In this document: positions 1 to 41,273 of the stretch, in pieces
Numbering within the stretch: position 1 is the first letter of the stretch
Layout: every line of letters begins with the position of its first letter
Origin: Latrodectus hesperus
Lineage: Eukaryota; Arthropoda; Arachnida; Araneae; Theridiidae
Direction of reading: 5' to 3'
Assembly: GCA_037975125.1 (NCBI GenBank)
Contig: CM075853.1
Coordinates: 23,573,399-23,637,398 of the forward strand
Length of the DNA stretch: 64,000 nucleotides
Notes under the pieces: model-generated
What the model was told of the DNA's origin: nothing
Seen by the model: only the letters and a program-made list of their open reading frames with translations
Database searches by the model: none
Position numbers and translations under genes: made by a program

Positions 1-600
1 TATGCATTAGTTTTCTTACATAATTTATTTTAAGTAAAATTTGATTTATTTTTTAAAAACAAATGTATTAGTTTGTATCATAACGATTTATTTTTAATAT
101 AAGACCATTTTATGCAACGCATACTTTTGCTTAAAATATACAGTTTGACCGTAAAAATCTAATGAGTACTCTTAATTATTCAAATTTAAGATGAAATTAT
201 ATGTAAAACATTTAAATCGGAAATTGCATTTTATAAATGTCAGTTCCAAAAGCGTATATTAATGAGATACTATGAGAAACGAATAAACGGCAAATAAATA
301 CACAATGCCATGGAAATAATCTTAATGATCTGCCGATGAAGATTTTGAAGTGCAGTTGAAAAATTCAATTATCCGTATAAATTGGGAACAGACCCCATTT
401 GTATAATTGGATGTTTTCAAAAAAGGGTTCTATTTTAATTAATTACTGTACGTGGAAAATTGGGAGAAAAAACTACATATTTTTACAGAAACATAACTTT
501 TAATCAATTAAATGAAAATGCAACTTTTACATGTTAAGGTACTTACAAGTGCGGGGCATTAATTAGGTATGCATGTAAAGTGCTGTAAATGGAAGTCATT

Positions 601-998
601 GCTTGCTGAACATCTTGGTCAGAGTAAGATGATTCACTGCCTTCATTTGCTTTCGGGCAGCCAAGTCCCGCATCCACTTGACAGTGAGAATTTGTGCATG
701 TGGTCACCCTCAGGCTGAAGCTCCATCCACTTCAGAACAGTTTCAAAGCCTGCAAATGCGTCACCAGCTGATGGTCTCGTGCCTGCTTCAACTTGGACAT
801 TCAGGTCATCTTCTTCCTCGATACTTTTAATAAATTTACCATGATGTGCAATTTGAATTCTAGGGTTTCACTTATAATCCATTCTGCTATATCTCCAATA
901 TCTGAACAACCAAATATTTTCAAAAGTATGTTTTTATATTCCCCAAGTGACACGTCTCTCTGTCTCACCTTCAGTCTAATCCTTTTGAGCTTTTTCAT
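601..998 (-). pseudogene. Tigger/jerky-like (pogo family) transposase relic
   Basis: The - strand carries pieces in more than one frame that resemble the C-terminus of Tigger-type transposases: an upstream piece with IFGCSDIGDIAEWI and IMVNLLKVS, then EEEDDLNVQVEAGTRPSAGD, FETVLKWMELQPEGDHMH, and after a frameshift LTVKWMRDLAARKQMKAVNH. The acidic patch followed by F..VLKWME and R.LAARK is what I would expect from that family. A stop and at least one frameshift show it is dead. The DDE catalytic part is not present, and no inverted repeats were found. Confidence 0.5.
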
Positions 999-1182
999 TT
1001 TTCTTCTCTTCTTGAGTCTTATTTATTTTACTGAAATGCTAAAAGCAATTCGGATAATCAGCGATTCGGCTAATTGGATTTTTACTGTATATTATAATAA
1101 TCCGAACGATCACATCGTATAATTAATTTATAAACATCACCTCAATACAACTTTCTGAATAACGTATTTGTTCTGTTCGCAG

Positions 1183-28381
<27,199 letters not shown>

Positions 28382-28904
28382 TCGGTCTTGTCATCAGTTT
28401 GGAAATCCAAGAATCTTTCGATCGCCGGTTGCATGATACATTGTGCCATTTTTGTTGCTTTTTAAGATGATGGAATTTTATTTCAAAGTTGGCTGAAAAG
28501 TACAAAATTTGACATTATTTTCTCAATTCTGATCAGGTCACTAGAGTTGGTAACCATCTCAAGCAGCTGCCATTCATACAAACCGCGTGCTGAACTGATT
28601 GGCGTTGTTGAACTTCCATGCGTTGTAGAATATTCGTATGAATCAACTTCTAGTTTGACTTCTGTATGATGTTTAATTCCAATTAATTGATGTATGAAAA
28701 TGATGTTGATTGTGAGTTATAATGTTAAACATATTAATGTAAACATATTTTAATTCAAGCTCAAGAATTAATTTCATTTCTTATTAAAACTAACGACGTT
28801 ATCAGAGTGTTCAGTGACGAACAAGTATCAGATTTTCATTTGAAAATGAGCTTCGTTTTTGTCAGACGTAATTTAAAACAGTGAAATTCAGATTTAATAA
28901 TAAA
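28382..28904 (+). other. Probable 3' UTR of the synaptotagmin-family gene
   Basis: No further coding is visible after the stop. AATAAA occurs at 28899-28904, with further AATAAA motifs within about 100 bases. The true cleavage site cannot be told from sequence alone. Confidence 0.35.
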
Positions 28905-31900
28905 CTTGAGGAAAATTGATTTTCGGTTATTTTTAAATGAAATAAAACAGAAAATAACTTGTTAAATAATTTAACAATCAATGTTAAAAGTGAATAAAGG
29001 TATTTAATGGTGATAATGAAATAATTTAAAGCACATTCCTTAATAAAAATTAAAAGTAAATGCTAAATATACACATATCATAGTTTTATATAACCACTGT
29101 GATATTTAAATTATTGAACTTTTCAATTTACAGTAAAATGTTTTTTAAAAATGGGAAGTATTTTTTACTTATGTATAATTATTAGATTTTTATTGGATCA
29201 GTCGAAAAAATCAACTTGCTTATACATTATTTGCAATTAACGTTAGTACATGAAATATTAAATATGGAGTCAGATATTTTATATATATACTTGATTTTGA
29301 ATTCCTATAAAGAATGAAACCTTTTCTTTTATAAACTTCGTAATGTTTGAACTAGAAATTGAGAAATGAATTATATCGTGTATATTTTTTGGAATAACTT
29401 TTAAAATATTTCACAGCTTTTGAAAATTCTTGGTATCTTGAAGAAATTTTAAAAATTTATACAAATTAGAGTATATTGCATAAATTTTTTGCAATAATAT
29501 AAAATCTTTAGTTGTAATCTTTTATTTTCTATCTGTATATAATATCGAATATATATATGTATTTTAACCTAAACGTATAGCTGGTACTGCATATTAGCTT
29601 TGTAAATATAACTATATACCTATTTTATAAAACGTATTTTTCTTATAAGCTCAACATGTGAGCTTAACAAAACATTGAAACATAACATTAATTGGCTTAA
29701 AATAGCATTTTGTGGGAGAATGAAATGCTATTCTGATGTCAAATAATGCTTTAAAATGCAGCATTAAAAATTTTAAATTATATTATTCAAAACATTCTAA
29801 GAAATTTGACGTTATGATTTAACTGGTTCAATAGTTTATGGATTTTATTTTTTATAGAATATGTTTGATTCATAAAAAATATAATTCTTGAAAATATAGA
29901 GAAATCAAAAGTAAAAAAAATGACTTAATTTTTACCATAATATTTTATTACATAAACTAGTTTCCTTTAATGCCAATCTTACCTAAAACTATTTCAGAAA
30001 ATTATTTTAAACAAAATATCTTTTTCTCTAAACAGTTCCTTTATGTGGTGACGTATAAAACAATAATTAATTTTAAACTGCTGCATACATATATTATCTG
30101 CGATAATTATAGAAGAAAGTGGAATATTTATGAAAAAATATTTTTGTGACTGTTCCGAATAATATATATAGATATATATTATAGAATCAAATTAATCAAA
30201 TTTACCATTATATTCATGAATATTTAATATTTATAGGAATTAAAAAGAATATATACTATAGAAGCTAGTCATTTTCAGTATGTATAAATATTTCTATATA
30301 CATAGTTGTACTTATTATATACATATTAAATCTCATGTATCTATATGATAATCCACATTATTTACGTTACAAAAAATAGAAGAATAGAATAATCATTAAT
30401 TGAAAAAATTATTTAATTATCTTATTTTTAAAGCAAATTTTGAGAAAAATGTCTGATTATGATGTAAAGAAGTTATTGCTGAAAGGAGTCACATCTTTAA
30501 TAGTCATAAAATTTAGCATTAATGTAATGATTTGATTAATTCATTTCAAATGTTAATTTTTAGAAACCTGTATCATTTTCAATTGAAACTTGACACCTTA
30601 TTTATTGTACGTATAATTTTGTAAATAGAAATATTAACTTAATGACATAATTTTGGAACTAGTAGGATATAATCCCCTAATTGGCTGTCATTGTGACTGT
30701 TTTCGCAGCCAAGCTGAAAGTATGTTTTTGGAGCGGGAAATTTTCCAAAATCCTCCCAAATGAAACACTGAACAAAAACCTCAAACGCTGTTGCCATTAA
30801 AAAAAACCGTATGTATGACGCAAAAATCAAGTAAAACAATAGAAAAACAAAATCTGGCTACAAAAAAATCCAAAAAGCAACAAAAACTCAAATTGGCAAC
30901 ACTGTAATTAAAACAAAGGACTCTATATTTGGTGAGAAATCTCTTGGGGGTATATCATATTTGTACAATAGTTTCATATGTAAAAATAAGTAACTTTATG
31001 TGATGTAAGAATGCCAACAGATATAATGAATTGAATATGGAGAAAACCTTACGGAATAAGGGTTTTGTTAAAGGGTTCACCTACGTTCAAAAGGTGATTT
31101 TGGACTTCGTGTGTCAGCCTTCTTTATTTGTAAATTTTAAAAAGTGGTATTTTTTTAAAAATTTACATGTTTTTCAGTACTTTTCTGATTGATGGCCATA
31201 AGTATGAGGTCGTGAATTTATTTATATAGTCTTAAAGAAGTGGCGAAATTGTTGTCATCACAAAATTATTACTTTTTAAAGGTGATTTTCTTAAAGTGCA
31301 GTTTTTCACAAAATCTCTTAGCCCTTAACAAGATTAATGTATTATCCTTTTATTAAATATAAATTATTTTTTGTAACGTTTTTTAATTTTCATTTATGAC
31401 TATGAATTTCAGTGTTTTTTTTTTTATAAAAATGTATGCTTATAATTTAAAGTATATTAATATTTATTGTAGAAGGTATTGTGAAGTTTTTTAAAAGATA
31501 AAAAACAGTTTCAGATAATTAAATTTAATTTAAATATCACAATATTTAGTTAACTGAATTTTGTATGATGCACACTTGAAAATTCGACAAGATCATGTAT
31601 AATATTACCTACATTCACCCAGTAACTGATGATTATTATTCATCCAGATTATTTGCAAATAGAACTGGACAGGTGTGCCCTAGAAGTTTTTACACCAAAT
31701 TATTAAAATGCAACTTGGAATTATAATATTATTTAAAGAGTTTAGAAAAGTGTTCTTTTACCCATTTCTGCTAATTTTGCAAATATTGTTTAAGAATAAT
31801 TTTGTTGAAATATTTTTTTCATTTATCAACATCCCAATGATATAATTAAGTAATTACTGATAATTTGAGTTCGTCTCTAATTTTAGAAGTAATACTTAAT

Positions 31901-34900
31901 TTTAGGATAGAATTTATCAAATACTGAATAGTAGGAGTAAGAAAATACATTCGGAATTAAATGTAGTTTATATCGATTGATTTTATCAAAGATTAGAACA
32001 ATTAATTTTTAGAGCATTAATAAGAGGAAGAAATCGAATTTTCAAACTAGTCTTTCAATGGTAAACTTCACAAATTGATTTTCCTTCAGTTTTAATTGTT
32101 GATAACATCCTAATGAACATTCTTTAACAGTATTTCCTCTCATAGCATGAAAGATTGGTTCTACCTTTAAAGAATGCGGATACTATATTCTCATTTGTAT
32201 AATAGCTGATAAAATAAATCCTTTATTTATAGAATGTACTGAAGAGTAATAGAAATATCTGAAAAAGAAAACTACATATCAAAAAGCTAAATCAAGTTAG
32301 TTTTGTAAAGCAAAAGAAACTGAAGCTATTACAATAGGAAGAAGTTTTCAAAGTATTAAATTATATATAGTATTATTATTATAGAAATTATTTGTCTGAC
32401 AGTTTTAGATAGATTTTCCCTTTATATTGGGAATACAGACATAATTTTTCTATTAGAAAATTTTAAATTTTTAGAAATAAAAGACTAGTATTTGATTTTG
32501 TATTATAGAGTAGTTATAAGAAACACAGAGCGTGTAATGTTAACACACACGTTTATTAGTTTTGCGAACTGATTTCAACAATAATTATGGGGATGATATT
32601 TTCTTTAAATAAAGCCATATTTAAGATAGATATTTTGTTAAATAAGGAAAATGTATATATCTTGATGGGAGAAATTAGCTTAAAAACTAAATTAATTCTT
32701 AAATTATTATGGAAGTAATGACTAAGTACGACTTGAGTTTTTTCAAACTATAGGAAATTGTTTTTTTCAAAAATATATTAAAATGATAATTTCACTGAGT
32801 TATTAATAAGTAGAATTATATAAGTAGAAATTTTATAAGTAAAAAAACTCTATCTTCAATTATTCAAATTATTTAAGCATTAATTTAAAATTTGATGAAA
32901 ATTAAAAAAATCTTGCTGAATTTAGGGTCATAATTTTAATGGGGAGGAGGGTGCATTTGTTTTTCTAAACTAATGGTGTAATGAATGCAACATTTTGTAA
33001 ACGTATATATTGAAAGAATATTTTCTTTTGCTGTATAATCTTTTAAGGAAATTAGGAAATTCGAGTATTTGTCACAGACATATATTTGACAATATGTGTT
33101 ATGATTACTCATATAATTTTCTTTATACTTCCCAATTTTTTTGATTAATTAGATGCGTTTGGAATTTTCTGATAGTATAAAAACCAAGTAATTATATCTA
33201 TATTATATTGCATTTTATTATATTGAATTTTGATGTTCAATAAAGTATTTCAAATCAAAATGAATTTCCAAGGCTGATAAAACTATTGAAATATGTTTGA
33301 AGATATAGATATCATATATGTAATTTCTTAGGCGTTATATTTACACCACAAATAAATTATTTCTTATGTGGATTAATCATGTTTTTTTTAACTCGCAAAT
33401 AAAAAATTTATGTCATCAACAAAAAGATAGTCTTTTTGCCACTATCTAAAATTAAAAAAAGCTGTTGTCCGTTAATAAGAACTTGTGTACTTTAATGAAA
33501 ATGTATTTAGTTTGTATACTTTATCGTTATACTTTTTGAACAGAATTTTATAAGAGGTATGAATTTTATATTGAGACTGCATAAATGTGTTAAAAGTCCA
33601 AGCTTTGCTGTAAGGTTGAAATACAGGTATTGTTCTCACAATGCTTTGCTTAAAGGTAAGAATTAATTGTAAGAACTTTGGTTTGCAAAGCTTTAGTCAC
33701 ATATATCTAGTCACATAAGTTGTATTTGTATGTATCAGTGATACTTTTGTTGAATGGTATTTTGCATGAATAAAGTTGTTTCATGTGCTTCTTGTTTTTA
33801 TTTAATGTATCATGTAATCATTAACATATGTTCATACTGAATTTGTTATAATTTATTAGATTGAAATTTATAAAATGCATATAAATTTGTTAAATTTTCA
33901 TATCGTAATGCATAAGCAAAAATAATCATTGGAATATATTCTTTATATCTAATAATGTTTCTTTGAATACAAAATAACCTTAATAAACATCAAGGAAAAA
34001 ATAACATTTTTCAAAATACTTAAATAATTTATATTTCTAGTTAATATAATTTATTTAAATAATAACTTCAATAATTTATTTCTCTAGTGTATTTTTCTAG
34101 TTGTTTCAGTTAATTTCACATACTTAAAAATATAACGCGATATATAAACTCCTAGATTTATTTCTCTTTTTAAAATCTTCATTAATTCTTAATACTTGTA
34201 AATTCCACTTTATTAAATGTATGTAAATTTATAAAATTTGCATGTTATTAGTACTACCAAATTCATATAATTTACTTGGTGTAGTTTACAGCACTACATA
34301 CTTCAAATATTAATGATTTCAAAAGTTGCTACTGATTTTAGATTAACTTTTACTACCAAACAGATTTACAAGTTCATGGCATATTTAAAAAATTCAAATA
34401 TTTACTCCATTTAGTTTCAGGTATATACCTAATGAAGTTAAATTGAATTCCTTAAGATTTATTTAAAAATGAGCTAAAATCAAATATCAAGCAACTTGAA
34501 TAATTGATGGCTGATGGATGTATTTATTTTATATGAAACTGATTTCTTAAAATCTATAAAACAAAGTATTTATTGTCGTAAATTAAATAGAAAAAATATG
34601 CGGATGAAATGAGGTTCACATGATCTATATTTAGCAGACAAACTGGAATTCAGACTATTGGATAATTTTTCTTTTTTTCTAATTAAGAAAATTATTCGAA
34701 AATTGTAATAATTTAAGTATACTTTATATAAGGTCATCCATGTGATAAATATCGTATTGATAATTGATTGTGTGATCGACTTCATAAGCACTAATTTTAT
34801 AATTTAATTTGCTAATATTTAAGCACTTTGAAAATACTTCTGCTTAAGATTTTCAAATGTTTTCTCATGTATATTGTACTATTGCTTAGAAATTAAAAAT

Positions 34901-37780
34901 TTTTATTTGATTTAAATTTTACAATGAATCATGTATTCTTGACGTTTTACAATCTCACAATCTATGTGTTTAAAAGTTTGTTGTGATATTTTGTGTGTTG
35001 TGATACGTTGTGTTGATTGAAAGTGTGTTTGTGATATGTGTTTAAAAGGATTTGTACAAGGGTCAGAGAAACAATTGAATATTATTTTTTTAAGTATAGT
35101 ACTGCATGTACTAGAAGAGGACACTCTCTGGTGGATTTTTCAGCCTTTTTTAACTAGAGGGTATGTACTAGAATAGTACAGCCAATTTCTAAAAAAAATG
35201 TATTCTTAATTAATTTTATTCGAAATGAAAAATATATTTTCTTAATGATCAGATGCCCAAATAGATGTCAATTACATTTTCTTAATTTACAGAAATTAAG
35301 ATAACTATAAATTTATTTATTAGCCAAAAGTCTATAAAAATTTATTAATATTTAAATGAATGTCCAATGTAAGTTTTAAAATAAATTATTTTTGTTTGGG
35401 ACTAAAAACACTTGAATCTATACCTCAATAAAAAATTTATTTTTGACATTCATAGGTTATGGTTTGTAGCCTTCTGAATGGAAAATAAAAGAAAAATAAA
35501 ATTTATTTCTTTGATAAACGTGTAACAGAAAAATCATTTTAGTTATTATAAATACAAAAACATTGCAAGTTATGGATTATTTTAAGTGATCGTAAGGCCT
35601 GTTTAAGAATTGTTTGAAGAAGTAAATGCAAAATGTGCCGTTTGAAAATCGTAGGGATACTTCGAAGCAACAACTTAATGGAAAACCCAATTCACACAGC
35701 AATTTAAATATGAATTAAAGTCTGAGCCCGAAAATATCAGTGGCATCATTGTCAGTGCCCCTGAGCAGAATGGATATTCCTGCTCAGGAAACCTGTTTAA
35801 AAAATGTTTTTGTGTAAAATAAATCTGAGATGACACATTTTATCGATTTTGCAACAGAAATTACTTGTAATCCAAATCATTTGTTTTATAAATGAATTTA
35901 TTTGGTTATCACTCTAGAATTACTTTTTGCTTCAGAGGAACTAATTTTACGGGAATTATGGATTGCAGTGGATTCCGAATACTGCAAACATCCACGCTTG
36001 CAGTTGGAATCGAATCTATGAACTCTTTAATTGAAGTTGAGTTTGGCTGATTTTGAAATTGAATTCTTTGAGAATATTTTCGAGTTTTATTTCTAAACTA
36101 TACTTTAAAACATTGCATTCTTATACACAATTCAAAGCGCAACCATCTTAAAAACCACTAAATGTGTATTGCTCTTTTAGAAAATTAAATTTCTTGAGTA
36201 AAAAATATTTCTTCCCACTTTTCAAGCAGGTGAGATTTTATAAGAATGCTGCTCACCTCTTCACTTTTTTTATTACATGTGCATCAAAACCTGTATACAT
36301 TATGTAACTCCATTTTATTCTGCATTAAATGTTATATTTTAAACTACATCTAAAGTTCAAAAAAATGAAAAAAAATTTAAAGCACAAAAATTACTTTTAT
36401 AAAAACCCGATTAAAAAAGAGTGTATTTTAAAATATTATTATTTCAAATTATGTCTTCTAGAAAAGAATAACAAAAAAGCTATTTCAATATTTCTCCCTT
36501 ATCATATATAAATTATTACATAAGGGTGAGAAAATTATTTCAAATTCCTTTTGGTGTTCTAATAATAAAATCAATATATTTATAACAAAAATAAGCAAGA
36601 ATTCGTTCAAAAATTTAGTATACAAAATTGAAAATTTAATATTATTTTGATACTTAGATACATATAAGAAAACGAAAAATAATTGAAAGTACAGCGAATA
36701 ATAAAAAATTTTAATAAAATGTACCGACATGATTATTTTTAGAAAATATATTTAATTAATTTTGGAAGAAATATAACGTTTGCTTTTATTTATTCATAAA
36801 ATACATAATTAAATTTCTTGTTATTTAGAATAATATTCTGTATCAAGAGCCTCAATTGATTAGTCTCAAACGACGCCATTGTTTTGAAGAAACTTTTATT
36901 TAATTAAATAAAAACATGTGAAAATAAATGGAAGCTTTAATGTATATATTTTTAGATAGTGTAGACGAAGTTTAATTTTTATGATGAATCAAATATATAA
37001 TTTATAATATTTTTAATAAATTTGATAAAATAATTTTGTTTATTTTTATAAGATTCTTATCATAAAAAGTTTTTTGCATATATTCACATGATTGATAATT
37101 TAATTCATTTAAAATTTGATAATTGGATCATCAATAATTCATGCATATTGATTAAGCACTTCATATTTCGTATGAATCCTCATTTAAAAGTAAAAATACT
37201 GTACTAATTACCTCTTAATTCTAATTATCTTTGTATAAAAATACTTTAACCATTATTAGGACTAGAGAGACTATAGCCGATAGGATGTTATTATGCATAT
37301 GACAATATTTATACAATAATGTATTGTTTTTAATTCCAACGAATCATCTATTAATATTTTAGATAAGGATAATTCTTGTTTGTCATAATAATATCCGATT
37401 AATAAAAATCTAATCAAAGTTCTACATTTCTCATCAATTAATGATGAATATTGTTAGAACTTTTGCGTTAAAATTTGCACTTAAATGGTGTATTTCTTTT
37501 CTTTTTGTTTATGAAGTGAAGGCTCGTTAAAATAATTCTCCAAAGTTGTATTCTGTACTCCACAATTTTTAATGTGATTTCTACTCAGCCTAATTCAATC
37601 ATGATTCCCTTCTTTTGTGATTGGTGCATTTGTTTCGAGATTGAAACATTTTTTCTGTTGCCTCTTCATCAAGAAACAGGAAAACTTCTGTACTCATTGA
37701 AGAAGATGGAGTGTTTTGCTCTATTACATTCAATTCATTAAAACATTTTTAAACAGCTTAATTTAAATTGGTATATTTTA
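28905..37780. other. Intergenic AT-rich DNA, no gene supported
   Basis: Open frames here are short, AT-biased and unlike known proteins. The only structure I can support is the dispersed repeat copy at 30750-30970. Confidence 0.5.
30750..30970 (+). repeat. Dispersed repeat of unknown type, copy 1
   Basis: cgctgttgcca, aaccgtatgt, aaaaaaatccaa and aagcaacaaaa occur in the same order and spacing at 39480-39730. G and C are concentrated in these blocks. Confidence 0.55.
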
Positions 37781-38675
37781 TTAGGTTGGTGCGTATGAAA
37801 TGTCGGATTCTCTTTACATGCGGACGTTTTCCTCCCTGTTTTCGTTATACTTTTGTATTTAGCATAACCTCATTCATACTCGTATTGTCCATTGCCAGAG
37901 ACGCATTTCAGCAAAATAGGTTTTCTCGAAGGTCTTCCCTTTTTTATTTCTATTGAGTTTATTGCCGATATGAATTCTGCCGACATTCGCGTCATTTTCT
38001 TATATGAGTACAAACTTGGTAATAGTGCTGCAAAAGCTGCACGCAACATAAACCAAGCGTTTGGGGAGAATACGGTTAACGATCGGAAAGTGCAGCGTTG
38101 GTTCGAAAAATTTCGGACTGGCGATTTTTCACTGCAAAATGAGCCGCGCGGAAGATCCAAAACGTCTGTGGAGAATGATGACCTGAAGGCTCTAGTGGAA
38201 GCGGATGCAGCCGTATCCACGAGGGAACTTGCTATCAGGATGAAAGTTGACCATACAACGATATTGAGACACCTTTCTGAGATTGGCATGGTTAAGAAGA
38301 TGGACAAGTGGGTACCGCACGCACTGACAGAGCGAAATAAGCTGGATCGGTTAAACGTATGCTCATCATTGCAGCATCCACCATATTCACCGGATCTCTC
38401 GCCGACCGATTTTCATTTTTTCAAGCATTTAGAGCTTGTTTTTTAAGGGGCAAACACTATGAAAATGAAGACAGTCTAAAAAACTCGATATCAGAGTTTA
38501 TTAATTCTAAAGACCAAAATTTTTTTAAGACAGGCATCTACGCTTTAAAATCTCGTTGGGAGAAGTGTATTGAAGCGAATGGAGCATACTTTGATTGAAT
38601 AAACAGCTTTTGAAGAAAGATATGCAGTTTTATACAATCACTTAAGAATCCGACATTTCATACGCACCAACCTAA
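37781..38675 (+). mobile_element. Internally deleted mariner (Hsmar1/SETMAR-like)
   Basis: The ends ttaggttggtgcgtatgaaa and their reverse complement flank 895 bases, with TA on both sides (37779-37780 and 38676-38677). The first 12 bases ttaggttggtgc equal the start of the Hsmar1-type repeat as I know it. A full mariner is about 1.3 kb, so about 0.4 kb is missing. Confidence 0.9.
37970..38598 (+). pseudogene. Mariner transposase, central deletion and frameshift
   Basis: ATG at 37970 opens MNSADIRVIFLYEYKLGNS, then QRWFEKFRTGDFSL, VDHTTILRHLSEIG and ERNKLDRLNVCSSLQ. At about 38374 it jumps to HPPYSPDLSPTDFHFFKHLE, removing the first two catalytic Asp regions. After a T run near 38440-38446 the frame shifts, and RGKHYENEDSLKNSISEF ... 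SRWEKCIEANGAYFD continues to the stop at 38596-38598. The C-terminus matches SETMAR/Hsmar1-like mariners. It cannot encode an active enzyme but retains both ends. Confidence 0.88.
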
Positions 38676-38999
38676 TAGTTTCATGCCAAATATCTATTAT
38701 CAACAAATCCAACAACTCAGTAAATATCCAAGTGCTTTTGCTCCCATAATTTCTCAATTCTATGAAAACAAGCAAAACAGCTTATTGAGTTAATGGTAAA
38801 ATGTTTGAATGGAGAAAAACACTTGAAATTTATTCTTTCTAGAGTGAATATAAATATAATTATTATTGTAATTCCCGGTTTCTAGAATCCTTTTCCATCT
38901 CTACAAGAGATGGAAGTGATAGCAACTTATCTAGTGGGGCACTAAATGGATGGGTATGTTACCTTGGGTGTCAAAAGCGGGTGGGTCTTCATAATTAGA

Positions 39000-39192
39000 A
39001 GCAGGGACCAAGCAGATCTCAGACTCAGACTGCTAACCCCAGTGGTATCATTTCACATGGAGGACATCGTAACCACGAACTATTTAAAGTGCCCCATCTG
39101 CTACTTGATGGATTTTCGATTGTATCAGGATTTGAACTCACTATTTTCCGATAATGAATACCCTAATCAGCCATGCCTTCGCAGCCATATAA
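39000..39192 (-). repeat. tRNA-derived SINE, family C, partial copy
   Basis: It shares ggtatcatttcacatggagg and the right-hand gatttgaactcactattttc head with the other family C copies. The left boundary is unclear. Confidence 0.55.
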
Positions 39193-39479
39193 GAAAGTAA
39201 TGAATAGAAAATACAGCTTTCAGTTTTGTTATAGTAGTTATAATTTTTTTTTTCAATTTATATGTAACATATCGGGAGATTGACTTTTACCTTTATTAAT
39301 ATTTATAATGCAGTTTTGAAATTTCCTTTACCTTGTGAATTACAATCGTTATAAAAATGATCCTAGAAAGGCCAACCTCCAACAACCATTTTCATGTTCG
39401 CTACTTATAAATACACTGAGAAATATTTCATTCAAATCAAATTTTAAAGTGAAAACAAAACTCGGAACGAGTTGGGTAT

Positions 39480-39730
39480 ATCCTCCCATTGGCGAACTTT
39501 GCTACTTTTTTTGTCGCCAAGCAATTCTATCGCTGTTGCCACTCAAAATAAACCGTATATGTGACACAAAACAAGAGAAAAAAACCAAACCTGGCAACAA
39601 AAAAATCCAATAAAGCAACAAAAGTTCTAATTGGTAACATCAAAGGAAAAACCAGAAACACTATTATCAAAACCAAGAACAGCATATTGACAAGTAATCT
39701 TTTGGGTGGATATAACTTACTTGTACTCAA
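39480..39730 (+). repeat. Dispersed repeat of unknown type, copy 2
   Basis: It aligns with 30750-30970 across about 200 bases with small gaps, from tcctccca to ttgtac. Confidence 0.55.
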
Positions 39731-40879
39731 AACTCGTTTTCATTTCATGCCAAAAATTGAAAATTTCTTTAAAAAAATATTCTCTATAAATTACATATAG
39801 AACTCAAGAAACACGGCACGTTTTATTTTAATGATTAATTTACTGTCTATTTTTTTCTTGCAAAATTGATCAGCTTTGAGTTCAACATGCAGGAACGCTA
39901 TCTCCAACAAGCGAAGAATTTGTAGAAAATAACATCTATTTTAGATTTATAATTTTAAATGTTATTTTTTTATGCTTTTGCAGAAAAGTTAATAAAAATT
40001 AATGTTTGCTCAAATTTATTTGAAGGATATTTTTTTCTGAAAACATGTTTCAATTTATAAGGAGAGATACTTTGGAAAAAAATTCTTCTTTGAACAATTA
40101 CTTGCAATCATCGGTAGATATAATACTTGTTTCCAATAATAAAATATAAAAGGCAATAAGTTTATTAAACTCTTTTAGAATTATCTGGATGTTTCAACGT
40201 AAGACTAAGCTAAAATGTTCAAATAAAAAATAAACATTACGATGTGTTATAATCATCTATTCCATTCACACAAAATGATAGATACACCAAGTAAGTGGTA
40301 ATTTTTATGTGTAATTTATACGAATTAAATTTTAATTTCTGCTTGTAATAAACTATTTTTAATTTTTCAATGATGAAAAGAATAAACAATTCTAAATTTT
40401 TAGACAGCGAATTTGTAAGATCTGTCATTAAATCCAACAAACTAATTAATAACATAAGTAATTCGAAGCATTTTTCAGCAATGAGATTTGTGTCTATTTA
40501 ACCATTTTATTGAAGGATTTCTGAAAAAATCCAATAAAGTAATCAGAAATTAATGTAAATCAATATGTGTTTTATTTCCAAAAATTATAAACTTTTAGCA
40601 ACTTATCATAAATGACTCTATTGAATATATTCATATTAAATAGACAATTTCAACTACAATAGAAGAAGGAACATTTTTGCATTTTGAAGTGACAAAAATA
40701 CACTCCATATTTTGTATATTTAGAGCATACTGTCCAAAACATTAAAAATTAAAATACACTAAACTATAATTGAAACACATTTGATAAAAGAGAGAGTATA
40801 GCTATTACAATATCATTCAAAAAATAATGTAAAACTTCTTGCATTAAATTATTTTAAATTTTTGAGGGGTATTTTAGAC

Positions 40880-41248
40880 CAGTGTTTCTCAACTGAATTT
40901 ACTCCAAGGACCGGTAAAATATTTCGGCACGTTCGCGCGGACCGGTAATATTAATAATTTGACCCAATGCATAATTTTTCACGAAGATAAATCATGAAGA
41001 CATACATAATATCTAAAGCATTTTGTTTGTTATAATTTACATTTGTATATTCAACTTACTTAAATAATATTGCATAGAGAATAAAAGCACCAAAACTTAA
41101 TTACAACTCCAAGAAAATTCCAACGTGAATGATATATTTATTTTTTTCGATATAGTCGGCGTATATCGAAAAGCTGGATATTTCGCGGACCGGTGAATAT
41201 TTCTTGCGGACCGGTACCGGTCCACGGACCGGCGGTTGAGAAACACTG
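40880..41248. mobile_element. hAT-type MITE with 8-bp target duplication
   Basis: The ends are cagtgtttctcaac and gttgagaaacactg, a 14-base inverted repeat. ttttagac occurs on both sides (40872-40879 and 41249-41256), a perfect 8-bp target duplication. The interior has no coding. It carries repeated ggaccggt motifs near each end, including ggaccggtaccggtcc at the right. Confidence 0.92.
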
Positions 41249-41273
41249 TTTTAGACTATATCTTGAACATAGC

